Shown: in pieces, positions 1 to 6,610 of the stretch | Numbering within the stretch: the stretch's first letter is position 1 | Layout of the letters: the number at the start of each line of letters is the position of its first letter | DNA from: an uncultured Hungatella sp. | Lineage (GTDB): Bacteria; Bacillota; Clostridia; Lachnospirales; Lachnospiraceae | Assembly (NCBI GenBank): GCA_959018155.1 | Contig: CAUEKH010000049.1 | Span: 1-11,118, forward strand | DNA: 11,118 nt | Direction of reading: 5' to 3' | The notes under the pieces: model-generated | Told to the model about the DNA's origin: nothing | The model's database searches: none | Seen by the model: the letters and a program-made list of their open reading frames with translations, nothing else | Made by a program: the position numbers and the translations under genes

Positions 1-40
1 CTGAAAGACCTGATAATATCAGGTTTTCAGCACTTTTTTT
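1..40 (+). terminator. Rho-independent terminator of an upstream gene
   Basis: The arm at 1-14 pairs with 18-30 around an AAT loop; the 13-bp stem has one bulged G at position 7. Seven T follow at 34-40. This is a classic intrinsic terminator in plus orientation, so a plus-strand gene probably ends just left of the window. The gene itself is not visible. Confidence 0.75.
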
Positions 41-50
41 GCTCTTTGGG

Positions 51-90
51 TATAAATTAAGCCCGCCGGTTTAGCCGGCAGGCTTTGTTT
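51..90 (-). terminator. Terminator for the PH-domain gene, possibly bidirectional
   Basis: GC-rich hairpin: 61-69 pairs with 75-83 (one C/A mismatch, short TTA loop). Read leftward it is followed by TTAATTTATA and lies about 50 nt past the stop of the minus-strand gene at 133, so it suits that gene. Read rightward it is followed by TTTGTTT, so it may also act as a second stop for the unseen upstream plus-strand gene. Confidence 0.65.
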
Positions 91-132
91 GAAGACGGTG
101 ACCTGTGCGCGGAGCGTGCTGGTTATCGTTTT

Positions 133-552
133 CTAACCTTCATCCTCGGAATCATGGATATCCTCATAGTCCTCATTTCCCTCTTCATCCTCTTCGCTGC
201 TATTCATAAATTCTCTGGCGGAGACGCGGTTGCGGAGACGTTCCTGCTCTACTTTTTCAGAAAGCATCTCTTTGACATGATCGGGATTTTTGATATTTTT
301 GATTAAGAAACATTTTAAATCCACATCCGTGCTGTCGACGTGGATGGTTCCCAGACCGAATATTCTCTGGATGAGACTGCGGCTTAAGCTGATATTTAAA
401 ATGCGGTAGAGGCGGACTTCCTGTTCTGTCGTATTCAGAAAACCGGTTTCCACAAAGAAACGGCCCTCGTCCATGCCATACCGCGTGAAGGTCCATGGAA
501 GTCCGCACCATAACCTTTTTCTGTCGTACCAAATCATGCTTTCTTTTTTCAT
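133..552 (-). CDS. Small bacterial PH-domain (bPH2-like) protein with acidic tail
   Basis: A 139-residue soluble protein of unknown function. Residues about 20-100 resemble the bacterial Pleckstrin-homology family bPH_2 (DUF304, YdbS-like): a strand-rich segment with R..F...G, then RILNISLSRSLIQRIFGLGT (residues 50-69), which matches the family's typical R-I-x-x-I...QR-x-G-x-G-T signature. Unlike YdbS-type proteins it has no membrane segment. The last 20 or so residues are almost all Glu/Asp (from S118), giving a highly acidic disordered tail. A longer reading from a TTG at 591 is possible, but that codon lies at the predicted transcription start, while the ATG at 552 has AAAGGAG 9 nt upstream; I chose 552. 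It is divergent from the che operon, and no functional link to chemotaxis can be shown. The family call rests on motif recognition only. Confidence 0.72.
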   Translation of the reverse strand: MKKESMIWYDRKRLWCGLPWTFTRYGMDEGRFFVETGFLNTTEQEVRLYRILNISLSRSLIQRIFGLGTIHVDSTDVDLKCFLIKNIKNPDHVKEMLSEKVEQERLRNRVSAREFMNSSEEDEEGNEDYEDIHDSEDEG

Positions 553-561
553 TTCCCTGTA

Positions 562-568
562 CTCCTTT
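562..568 (-). promoter_or_regulatory. Ribosome binding site that fixes the PH-gene start
   Basis: Read on the minus strand this is AAAGGAG, 9 nt before the ATG at 552. It supports that ATG over the in-frame TTG at 591, which lies upstream of this site and has no ribosome binding site of its own. Confidence 0.75.
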
Positions 569-599
569 ATTATTCGAAAATACCTCGCCAAGTGTTCAC

Positions 600-629
600 A
601 TTATATCACATACTGTGAAAAAATTACAG
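600..629 (-). promoter_or_regulatory. SigA-type promoter of the PH-domain gene
   Basis: A perfect -10 TATAAT lies at 605-600 on the minus strand, with a weak -35 CTGTAA at 629-624 and an 18-nt spacer. Transcription would start near 593, giving a leader of about 40 nt to the ATG at 552. The -35 region lies in a partly symmetrical CTGT...ACAG stretch (613-629). Confidence 0.6.
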
Positions 630-658
630 AAGAAAATGGGATATGGTGGTTTCATGTC

Positions 659-687
659 TTGCAATAATCACCATAATGCGTTAAAAT
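659..687 (+). promoter_or_regulatory. SigA-type promoter of the chemosensory operon
   Basis: -35 TTGCAA (659-664), an exact 17-nt spacer and -10 TAAAAT (682-687). Transcription would start near 694, leaving about 34 nt before the ATG at 728. I see no SigD/FliA-type element (TAAA...GCCGATAT) here, so the operon need not follow the flagellar regulon. This position also rules out the in-frame ATG at 686, which lies in the -10 box. Confidence 0.6.
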
Positions 688-710
688 GGTTACTATAAAA
701 GAAAACAGAT

Positions 711-721
711 GGAGGGAGAGG
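711..721 (+). promoter_or_regulatory. Ribosome binding site of the first operon gene
   Basis: The purine-rich GGAGGGAGAGG run ends 6 nt before the ATG at 728 and supports that start rather than the ATG at 686. Confidence 0.75.
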
Positions 722-727
722 AACTGT

Positions 728-1126
728 ATGGCAGAGACATTTCTTTGTTTTGAAGTTGAGTCCTCTCTTTTTTTAATTCCGTTGTCCGCGGTTTTCCACA
801 TTGTTCCCGGAGTTTGTGACGAGGAGGGGATGGTTGCTTTTAAAGGACAGAGGATAGAGAGTCGTGATTTGTATGCACTTATGACAGGCACTTCTTCGAG
901 AGAACGCAGCTATGCGGTGCTGATGCAGACCGGCGGTCAGTATTCTGGTCTGTACGCGGATCAGATAGCCGGCGTGTATGAATTGCCGGATGGTATGATA
1001 TTTGCGATGCCGGAGGAAGTGCGGGGGGAGAAAAACGGATTTTTGAAAGCGGCGGCATACGTCGAAACTCTAAAATCCTGGGCTTTTCTGATTGATGCAG
1101 AATTGCTTATGGAGAAGGAAAGGTAA
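728..1126 (+). CDS. Divergent CheW-like coupling protein 1
   Basis: 132 residues, one CheW-like domain. The N-terminal half shows the CheW pattern F-x-(6)-F-x-IPL-x-x-V-x-x-IV (residues 8-26). The C-terminal half shows YAVLMQTGGQYSGLYADQIAG (residues 62-82, matching the usual 'G-L-V-D-x-V' strand) and ends in AFLIDAELL (119-127), as CheW proteins do. The middle loop is shortened: the usual PGAPxxVxGxxNxRGxxxPVxDL is reduced to a stretch ending FKGQRIESRDLYAL (39-51), so the 'NLRG' Arg that contacts receptor and kinase in classical CheW is absent. Canonical CheW is about 140-160 residues. It is the first gene of the operon, 8 bp before the EAL gene. It may couple the MCP to CheA, or be specialised to link the EAL protein to the array; the second role is inference. 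Confidence 0.75.
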   Translation: MAETFLCFEVESSLFLIPLSAVFHIVPGVCDEEGMVAFKGQRIESRDLYALMTGTSSRERSYAVLMQTGGQYSGLYADQIAGVYELPDGMIFAMPEEVRGEKNGFLKAAAYVETLKSWAFLIDAELLMEKER

Positions 1127-1134
1127 TTAAGGCT

Positions 1135-3486
1135 ATGGCTCTTAAGGGAAATGTATGTCTGGATGTCCTGACGCGAACGTGGACAGAGCAGGCAGCAGGT
1201 GAGCTGATTCAGCGTTATCTAAAAGAAGAAAAAAGCCGGGGAGGAGATGCCCTGCTTTTTCTTGCACTGTCAGAAAATGGGACAGGGCCTGCGGATAAGT
1301 CAGGCCCTGTTTTGGATGAGATTGTTCAGAAAGGGGCATTTTTCCTGCAGCAGAAACTCCGCCGTACCGACATTGTGGCGAGAGTCGGCGCAGGGTGCTT
1401 CCTTGTTTTTCTGTTAGGATGCCGTGACCGGAATGAGATATCCGGTATTCTCGATAATATCGAGATGGAATGGGAGAGACAGACCGGGTATACCATGGTG
1501 GCAGGCGGAGTATTTTCCACACAGCCCGGGTGGACGTATGAACAGCTTCGTGACCGTGCCCAGGCGGCCATGTATTCCGCTGTGGCCGGACACAAAAAAA
1601 GATGGATTCTGACGGATGAGGAACCGGGACAGATGAGGGAGTACTATATTCCGGAAGAGATCCCGGATTACGTTTCGGATACTGGCCTGGCGGATATGGA
1701 ACTTGTCCGGAAAGTTATGGATTACTATTACAGCGAGAGAGCGGATTTATCTGTAGAAGAAGGGCTTAAGCGGCTCTGTCAGTATTTTGGCTGTGAAACG
1801 GCCTATGTCGTGGAATGTATGACCGGAAAAAAGGGTTATGAGATTACAGCGGAATGGCAGGCGGAAGAACCGGCTGTCCGCAATCATAACTTAAAGCTGA
1901 TTCCGGGTCTGATAGGGGACCGCTGCATGAATTTATTTGAAAACAGGGGATTTTTAATCTGCAACAGAATTCAGGAACTGGAGATTCTCGATCCGGTCAG
2001 CGCGGAACGCCATAAGTTGAGAAAAGCCAGGGCGCTGATGCAGTGCGCAATCCAGGAAGCGGGAGAGTGGATCGGCTTTATCTGCATGGTGGACAGAAAA
2101 GAAGAACGGTTGTGGTCTCAGAGGGAGATTATGACATTTTATATGGCAGGGCGCGTGATTGCATCCTATATCCTGCAGCTTCGTTTCCAGAAGGCGACCA
2201 GGATGCTTCTCGACCATGACCGGCTGACAGAAGCGTGGAATTATAACCGGTTCCTTGCGGAAGGAGAGAACTGTTTGAAGAATTCTTCCCTGCTGCAGGC
2301 AGTGGTCACAATGGATATCAAGAATTTTAAAGTGATCAACAGCGATTACAGCTACGAGATGGGAAATACAATTCTTGTGGATATCAGTTCGATCATCAGC
2401 CGTTTTATCGGAGGCGGCGAGTGCTTCGCAAGAATTGAGGCGGATAAATTTGTGATGCTTCTGGAATACCAGACCATAGGAGGCCTTCAGCGCCGCCTTG
2501 ACCAGATGATCCGAAGGATTGAGAAGGTCCCTGAGGAAGAAGGGCTTGACTTTAACTTAAGCTGTATGATGGGGATTTGTCTGGTGGAACCGGGGGACTG
2601 CGCCATGTCTGTCCTGGTGGATCATGCCAACATGGCGAGGAAGGTATTAAAGGATTACCACAAGAGTGTATACCGCTTCTATAACCGCAAAGATGAGCAG
2701 CGGTTCGCGAGGGAGCGGGAACTGACGTTCCGCATGAAGAGCGCCCTTGAGCGGGAAGAATTTATCGTATACTACCAGCCAAAGGTGGAGCTGGTGCAGA
2801 AGCGCTGCATTGGATTTGAGGCCCTGGTGCGCTGGAAGACGGGGGAGGGGGAACTGATTCCTCCGAATGATTTCATCCCTCTGTTTGAGAAGAACGGATT
2901 TATCGAAGAACTGGATTTATACGTATTTACGCGTGTGTGCCGGCTGATCCGGTCGTGGATGGATATGGGGAGAGAGCCATATCCCATTGCGGTGAACATT
3001 TCCAGGGTACATATTGTACAGCCGGAGGTTTTAGAACGGCTGGTGGAGATCACGAGGGAGTATGAGGTGCCGCCGGAATGTCTGGAACTGGAGATTACAG
3101 AGAGCGCATTTTTACATAATCCCGAGGTGATACTCGATGTGGCCAGACAGATCAAGGAACGGGGATTTATCCTTTCCATGGACGATTTCGGAACGGGTTA
3201 CTCCTCTTTGTGTCTGCTGAAAGACTTACCGGTCGATATTATTAAGCTCGATCGGGAATTCTTCCAGAAACTGCTTAATGAGAGGGAGAAGATTATTGTA
3301 TCAAATGTTATCCATATGGCCCGTGAACTCGATATCCAAGTGATTTCTGAGGGAATCGAGACGGTGGAGCATGAACGTTTTTTGAAAGAAATCGGCTGTA
3401 ATCTGGCCCAGGGGTACCGCTATGGAAGGCCGGCCCCAATAGAAGACTATGAATATCTTCTGGCGCCTGTCGGTCAGAAAGGATAA
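1135..3486 (+). CDS. GGDEF*-GAF-GGDEF*-EAL cyclic-di-GMP phosphodiesterase
   Basis: A 783-residue cytosolic protein with no membrane segment. Domain order: degenerate GGDEF (about 8-160; signature replaced by RVGAGCF at 83-89), GAF-like sensor (about 185-350), second degenerate GGDEF (about 358-515; signature RIEADKF at 433-439, although MDIKNFK at 393-399 is kept), and an EAL domain (about 533-776). The EAL site looks complete: E562 of EALVRW, N621, E653 of EITES, D683-D684 of DDFGTGYS, K704 and D706, E739 and E742 of EGIE, and Q759. So the likely activity is hydrolysis of cyclic-di-GMP to pGpG, with the two dead GGDEF domains as GTP- or ligand-binding regulatory modules (known for some GGDEF-EAL proteins; inference here). 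Translation is probably coupled to the gene before it, 8 bp upstream; the only Shine-Dalgarno-like run, AAGGAAAGG, is 11 nt from the ATG. A strong hairpin lies inside the first domain at 1282-1310. Confidence 0.88.
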   Translation: MALKGNVCLDVLTRTWTEQAAGELIQRYLKEEKSRGGDALLFLALSENGTGPADKSGPVLDEIVQKGAFFLQQKLRRTDIVARVGAGCFLVFLLGCRDRNEISGILDNIEMEWERQTGYTMVAGGVFSTQPGWTYEQLRDRAQAAMYSAVAGHKKRWILTDEEPGQMREYYIPEEIPDYVSDTGLADMELVRKVMDYYYSERADLSVEEGLKRLCQYFGCETAYVVECMTGKKGYEITAEWQAEEPAVRNHNLKLIPGLIGDRCMNLFENRGFLICNRIQELEILDPVSAERHKLRKARALMQCAIQEAGEWIGFICMVDRKEERLWSQREIMTFYMAGRVIASYILQLRFQKATRMLLDHDRLTEAWNYNRFLAEGENCLKNSSLLQAVVTMDIKNFKVINSDYSYEMGNTILVDISSIISRFIGGGECFARIEADKFVMLLEYQTIGGLQRRLDQMIRRIEKVPEEEGLDFNLSCMMGICLVEPGDCAMSVLVDHANMARKVLKDYHKSVYRFYNRKDEQRFARERELTFRMKSALEREEFIVYYQPKVELVQKRCIGFEALVRWKTGEGELIPPNDFIPLFEKNGFIEELDLYVFTRVCRLIRSWMDMGREPYPIAVNISRVHIVQPEVLERLVEITREYEVPPECLELEITESAFLHNPEVILDVARQIKERGFILSMDDFGTGYSSLCLLKDLPVDIIKLDREFFQKLLNEREKIIVSNVIHMARELDIQVISEGIETVEHERFLKEIGCNLAQGYRYGRPAPIEDYEYLLAPVGQKG
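1282..1313 (+). repeat. Perfect 10-bp inverted repeat inside the first GGDEF* domain
   Basis: 1282-1291 (ACAGGGCCTG) is exactly complementary to 1301-1310, with a 9-nt loop and TTT after the stem, so the message can form a stable GC-rich hairpin. It encodes residues about 50-59, a Gly/Pro-rich loop in the domain. The T run is short, so any termination would be partial at best. Confidence 0.6.
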
Positions 3487-3496
3487 ATGGAGACAG

Positions 3497-3808
3497 ATGG
3501 AACATGAGGTGAGCACAGGAGAAGTGTTCCTGCTTTATCGGAAAGACGGAGTGAAAGAGGTGGCTGTGGATCAGCTGGAGATGGTGGTGGCGTCTCCGGA
3601 GATCATTCCAGTACCGGGGGCGCCGTCTGATGTTGCGGGGATGACTTTCTGGCATGGCAGTCTGCGGGCTGTTTTTGGGCCGGCGCAGGAAGCCGGGAGT
3701 GCTTCTGCCGGCTGTGTGGCAATGATAAAGCGGGACGATGGCACCATATATGGAGAGACGGCTGACGAGATAGGCGGGGGTGAGAGAGTTGATACACTTT
3801 ACAGATGA
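3497..3808 (+). CDS. Short, C-terminally truncated CheW-like protein 2
   Basis: 103 residues. Residues 22-61 carry a recognisable CheW core: VAVDQLEMVV, then EIIPVPGAPSDVAG (35-48), the usual 'PGAPxxVxG' loop. The 'NxRG' element becomes TFWHGSLRAVF (50-60), with His in place of Arg. YGETADEIGG (85-94) matches the 'G-L-V-D-x-V' strand. The protein then stops, missing roughly the last 40 residues of a full CheW, because the reading frame runs into cheR and ends 29 nt inside it. An earlier in-frame ATG at 3449 lies inside the EAL gene and lacks a clear ribosome binding site; the ATG at 3497 has GGAG just upstream. It may be a reduced coupling protein or an array competitor. The family call is reasonably sure, its activity is not. 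Confidence 0.65.
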   Translation: MEHEVSTGEVFLLYRKDGVKEVAVDQLEMVVASPEIIPVPGAPSDVAGMTFWHGSLRAVFGPAQEAGSASAGCVAMIKRDDGTIYGETADEIGGGERVDTLYR

Positions 3809-4616
3809 AGAGTTTGTACGCCTGAGAAATTATGTGATCAGCAATTTTGGCATAGATTTAACAAAAAAGAGAATTCTGGCGGAATGCCGGATGAGCAACG
3901 AACTGGAAAAGCTGGGAATACCGGCCATGGGCCAGTTTTTAGACCAGATGGAGTCGGATAAAAGCGGCCGGCTTCAGAGTATTCTTTTAAACCGTCTGAC
4001 AACCAATTATACGTATTTTATGCGGGAAATGGCGCACTTTGAGTTTCTGGAGAAGACGATTCTTCCGGAGTTAAAGGGCAGGAGTGAGACGGAACCGTAC
4101 CGTATCTGGTCCGCGGGCTGTTCCAGCGGGGAAGAGTGCTATTCTGCAGCCATGGTGATGAAAAATTACGGGATGCTCGGAGGGTGGCTACCACCGTATT
4201 CGATCCGGGGGACCGATGTATCTGATCGGGCTCTCAAGGTCGCGAGAGAGGGGAGATACCCGCTCAGTGAACTGGAAAAGCTGCCGGAACTGTGGCGCAA
4301 AACTTTTGTGGAGGCGGAGCCTGGCGGGAGATATTTTACTGTGACGCCTTCTGTCCGGGCCAATGTGGAATTCCTCCGGATGAATCTTTTGAAGCCGTAT
4401 TTCGGTATCAGAGAATATGACCTGATTTTTTGCAGGAATGTGATGATATATTTTGACGAATCGTCAAGGAGAAAGCTGATAGAGAATCTCTATCGTTCCA
4501 TTAAAACGGATGGCTATCTGTTTGTGGGACATACCGAGCTGCTGCCGAGGAATCATGAACTGTTCGAGTATGTCTGTCCGGCCATCTACAGAAAACGGGG
4601 AAATGTTTATGGATAA
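3780..4616 (+). CDS. cheR: CheR chemoreceptor glutamate methyltransferase
   Basis: 278 residues, normal length. It transfers methyl groups from S-adenosylmethionine to receptor glutamates. An all-helical N-terminal domain (about 1-75) is followed by the TNYTYFMRE segment (75-83, equivalent to the usual TNxTxFFR). The SAM-binding Rossmann domain has WSAGCSSGEE (110-119), GTDVS (144-148), YDLIFCRNVMIYFD (213-226) and GYLFVGHTELL (245-255). All core motifs are present, so it should be active. The start is GTG at 3780, overlapping the CheW-like gene by 29 nt; a TTG three codons later is the alternative and would change little. The end overlaps cheB by 8 nt, indicating coupled translation. The MCP encoded downstream is a natural substrate. 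Confidence 0.93.
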   Translation: MRELIHFTDEEFVRLRNYVISNFGIDLTKKRILAECRMSNELEKLGIPAMGQFLDQMESDKSGRLQSILLNRLTTNYTYFMREMAHFEFLEKTILPELKGRSETEPYRIWSAGCSSGEECYSAAMVMKNYGMLGGWLPPYSIRGTDVSDRALKVAREGRYPLSELEKLPELWRKTFVEAEPGGRYFTVTPSVRANVEFLRMNLLKPYFGIREYDLIFCRNVMIYFDESSRRKLIENLYRSIKTDGYLFVGHTELLPRNHELFEYVCPAIYRKRGNVYG

Positions 4617-5607
4617 AGAAGAGACCGGGATTATAGCAGAAAATCCCGGGCTGAAAGAGATGGTAGCCGCTGCCTTAAGCCAGGAGGGGATTTCCTGTGT
4701 GGACTTAAATCCTGATGAAATCAGGGAATTCCTTGGCAGGATAAATGGTTTGCGGTGTGTTGTCATCGCATGTACGAGTGAGGCATTTTTAAAAAAGGAA
4801 TTTTCCAGAATCCGGCCGTTCCTTCAGAAGAAAGAGAAAATTATCTGCTTAGGGGAGGAAAAACTCAGGGAAGCGGCGCTGTTTTTCGGTGATGAGATAA
4901 CATTTATCCCAAACCGCTGCCTGATAAGCCAGACGGCGCAGAAGGATTTCTGTCGGGAACTGAGGGAGAAGATGCAGGAACGGCGGAGTATTTCAGAGAA
5001 CAGAAATTTTCTGCTGCCTGAAAAGGAGAGCCGCTGCCTCGTAGCTGTCGGGGCTTCCACCGGCGGGCCGATGGCGGTTCAGACGATTTTATCCGGGCTT
5101 TCTGAAAATGTGTGCGGAATCCTTGTGGTTCAGCATTTAACCGCGGGATTTTCAGGCCAGTTCGCCGCTTATTTAGACGAACGATGCCAGATGAAAGTGG
5201 TGGAGGCAAGGCATGGAGAGCGGGTAAAGAACGGGATTGTCTATATTGCGCCGGCCGGTAAGCACATGACTGTCAGAAAAAGCGGCCAGGGTTATATTCT
5301 GCAGTGTTATTCCGGTCCCAAGGTGAACGGGGTCTGCCCCTCCGCGGACTGTCTGATGAAATCGGTAGCGCAGGAGGCAGGAAAAAACAGTATGGGAATC
5401 ATCCTGACCGGAATGGGAGAAGACGGAGCGGAAGGGCTGCTTTCCATGAGCCGTGCCGGAGCGGAAACGATTGCCCAGGATCAGGGAACGAGCACTATCT
5501 ATGGAATGCCGCGCATGGCGGCTCTGCGCGGAGGGGCCAGACGGCAGATGCCTCTGGAAGCGATTGCCGCGGAAATTGAGAAGTTTAGCATAAAAATGAA
5601 TTTTTAA
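4609..5607 (+). CDS. cheB: CheB receptor methylesterase with a pseudo-receiver
   Basis: 332 residues. The C-terminal methylesterase domain (about 142-330) has the complete catalytic triad: S150 in GASTGGP, H176 in VVQHLTAGF and D272 in GMGEDGA. It removes methyl groups from receptor glutamates and may deamidate glutamines. The N-terminal part (about 5-122) has the length and strand pattern of a receiver but lacks its functional residues: no acidic pair after strand 1 (IIAENP, 8-13), no phospho-acceptor Asp in VVIACTSE (51-58), and the conserved Lys is Asn in TFIPNR (98-103). Control by CheA phosphorylation is therefore unlikely. The start at ATG 4609 has a GGGG run 8 nt upstream and overlaps cheR by 8 nt; the ATG at 4603 would add only two residues. 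Confidence 0.92.
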   Translation: MDKEETGIIAENPGLKEMVAAALSQEGISCVDLNPDEIREFLGRINGLRCVVIACTSEAFLKKEFSRIRPFLQKKEKIICLGEEKLREAALFFGDEITFIPNRCLISQTAQKDFCRELREKMQERRSISENRNFLLPEKESRCLVAVGASTGGPMAVQTILSGLSENVCGILVVQHLTAGFSGQFAAYLDERCQMKVVEARHGERVKNGIVYIAPAGKHMTVRKSGQGYILQCYSGPKVNGVCPSADCLMKSVAQEAGKNSMGIILTGMGEDGAEGLLSMSRAGAETIAQDQGTSTIYGMPRMAALRGGARRQMPLEAIAAEIEKFSIKMNF

Positions 5608-5621
5608 GTGGAGGGAACGAT

Positions 5622-5981
5622 ATGGGACCATTAATTTTAATCGCAGACGATGCGATGTTTATGAGAAAGGTTATAAAGAGGGCGCTGACACAGGGGGGAT
5701 ATGACCGCTTCGTCGAGGCGTGTAATGGCAGAGAAGCGGTAGAAGTGTTTCAGAAGGAACGCCCTGATCTGGTGCTGCTTGATATTACGATGCCGGAGAT
5801 GACCGGGCTGGAGGTTTTAGATGCAATTTTAAGCTGCGACGCCGCCGCTAAGGTCATCATGTGTTCTGCTGTGGGGCAGGAACCGATTATTGCGCAGGCG
5901 ATCCGCCGGGGGGCAGTTGATTTTATTGTAAAGCCATTTAAGGATGAAGATCTTTTAAAATTAGTGGAAGTGAGTCTGTAA
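5622..5981 (+). CDS. cheY: CheY-type response regulator 1
   Basis: 119 residues, a single receiver domain. All signature residues are present: D9-D10 (ADDAMFMRK), phospho-acceptor D54 (LLDITMPEMTG), S82 and K104 (IVKPF). F101 stands where E. coli CheY has Tyr106. A good ribosome binding site, GGAGG, lies about 8 nt before the ATG. It sits directly before cheC1 (2-bp gap). In the Bacillus scheme phospho-CheY binds CheC, so this CheY and CheC1 probably act together. It is clearly a paralogue of the receiver at 8809-9195: both share IMCSAxGQE and DFIVKPFK. Confidence 0.93.
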   Translation: MGPLILIADDAMFMRKVIKRALTQGGYDRFVEACNGREAVEVFQKERPDLVLLDITMPEMTGLEVLDAILSCDAAAKVIMCSAVGQEPIIAQAIRRGAVDFIVKPFKDEDLLKLVEVSL

Positions 5982-5983
5982 AT

Positions 5984-6610
5984 ATGGAACAGAGTGTGGG
6001 TAAGAAAAGCGTATCAAAGAATCAGGTAGAAGATATCGTCTGTGAAATAGGGAATATCGGGGCCGGAAGCTGTATGGCGTCTCTGTCCCATATGACGGGC
6101 AAGATGGTTACCTGTTCTGCTCCGGTGGTCATGGAGATGGACTATAACCGCGTTGCGGACTGGTTCGGGCCGGCTGATGAGAGCGTGGTCGGCGTTATGG
6201 TTCCATTTTCCGGCGATATCACCGGGCTGCTTCTTCAGGTCTATAAGATGGATATGGTATCTGTGATTCTGGAAGGCGTTCTGGAAAGACAGCCGGAACA
6301 GGAGGAGCTGGATGGAAGACTTCTTGATCTGCTGAAGGAAATCGCAAATATTACCTCCTCTACTTATCTGACGTCACTGTCTTCCTGTACAGGCTGTAAA
6401 ATTGATGTGCAGGATTCCGCGGTCTCCATGGATATGGAAGGCGCCATTGTGACGGAACTGATTGGGGCAGCTGCCAATATCTATGGGCTTGCAGTCTGTA
6501 TCGGAAATAAATTTCACATCGGAGAAGACAGTGGAGAAAGCTGCCTGTGCATGATTCTTCACGGAGATTCTGTGGGTCGGTTTATTGATGCGATGGAGGT
6601 GGGGCTGTGA
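5984..6610 (+). CDS. cheC: CheC-family CheY-P phosphatase 1
   Basis: 208 residues, close to the known CheC length. The family hydrolyses phospho-CheY and binds CheD. Two active-site motifs of the form D/S-x3-E-x2-N-x22-P are expected. Motif 1 is complete: D17, E21, N24, P47. Motif 2 has D115, E119 and N122, but the final Pro is replaced by S145. The catalytic Glu/Asn pairs are kept at both sites, so phosphatase activity is plausible. The gene starts 2 bp after cheY1 with only a weak ribosome binding site, suggesting coupled translation, and its stop overlaps the cheD1 start (GTGA). It differs strongly from CheC2 outside the motifs, so the two copies are old or specialised. Confidence 0.88.
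   Translation: MEQSVGKKSVSKNQVEDIVCEIGNIGAGSCMASLSHMTGKMVTCSAPVVMEMDYNRVADWFGPADESVVGVMVPFSGDITGLLLQVYKMDMVSVILEGVLERQPEQEELDGRLLDLLKEIANITSSTYLTSLSSCTGCKIDVQDSAVSMDMEGAIVTELIGAAANIYGLAVCIGNKFHIGEDSGESCLCMILHGDSVGRFIDAMEVGL

Noticed and set aside
85..306. Plus-strand open frame of 73 codons
   Set aside because: It is antisense to the PH-domain gene, starts in a terminator tail and has no ribosome binding site; its hydrophobic stretch comes from reading the acidic codons in reverse.
613..629. CRP/FNR-like site (TGTGA...TTACA)
   Set aside because: The spacer is one base short and the right half deviates; the symmetry is only partial, so no regulator can be named.
686..727. In-frame ATG at 686 as an earlier start of CheW-like protein 1
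   Set aside because: It lies within the predicted -10 box, and the added residues do not resemble a CheW start; the ATG at 728 has a strong ribosome binding site.
3449..3496. In-frame ATG at 3449 as the start of CheW-like protein 2
   Set aside because: It lies inside the EAL gene, lacks a clear ribosome binding site and adds residues unlike CheW; the ATG at 3497 has GGAG just upstream.
4510..4608. Long upstream extension of CheB
   Set aside because: It would overlap the conserved end of CheR by about 100 nt, has no ribosome binding site, and the added residues resemble no CheB.
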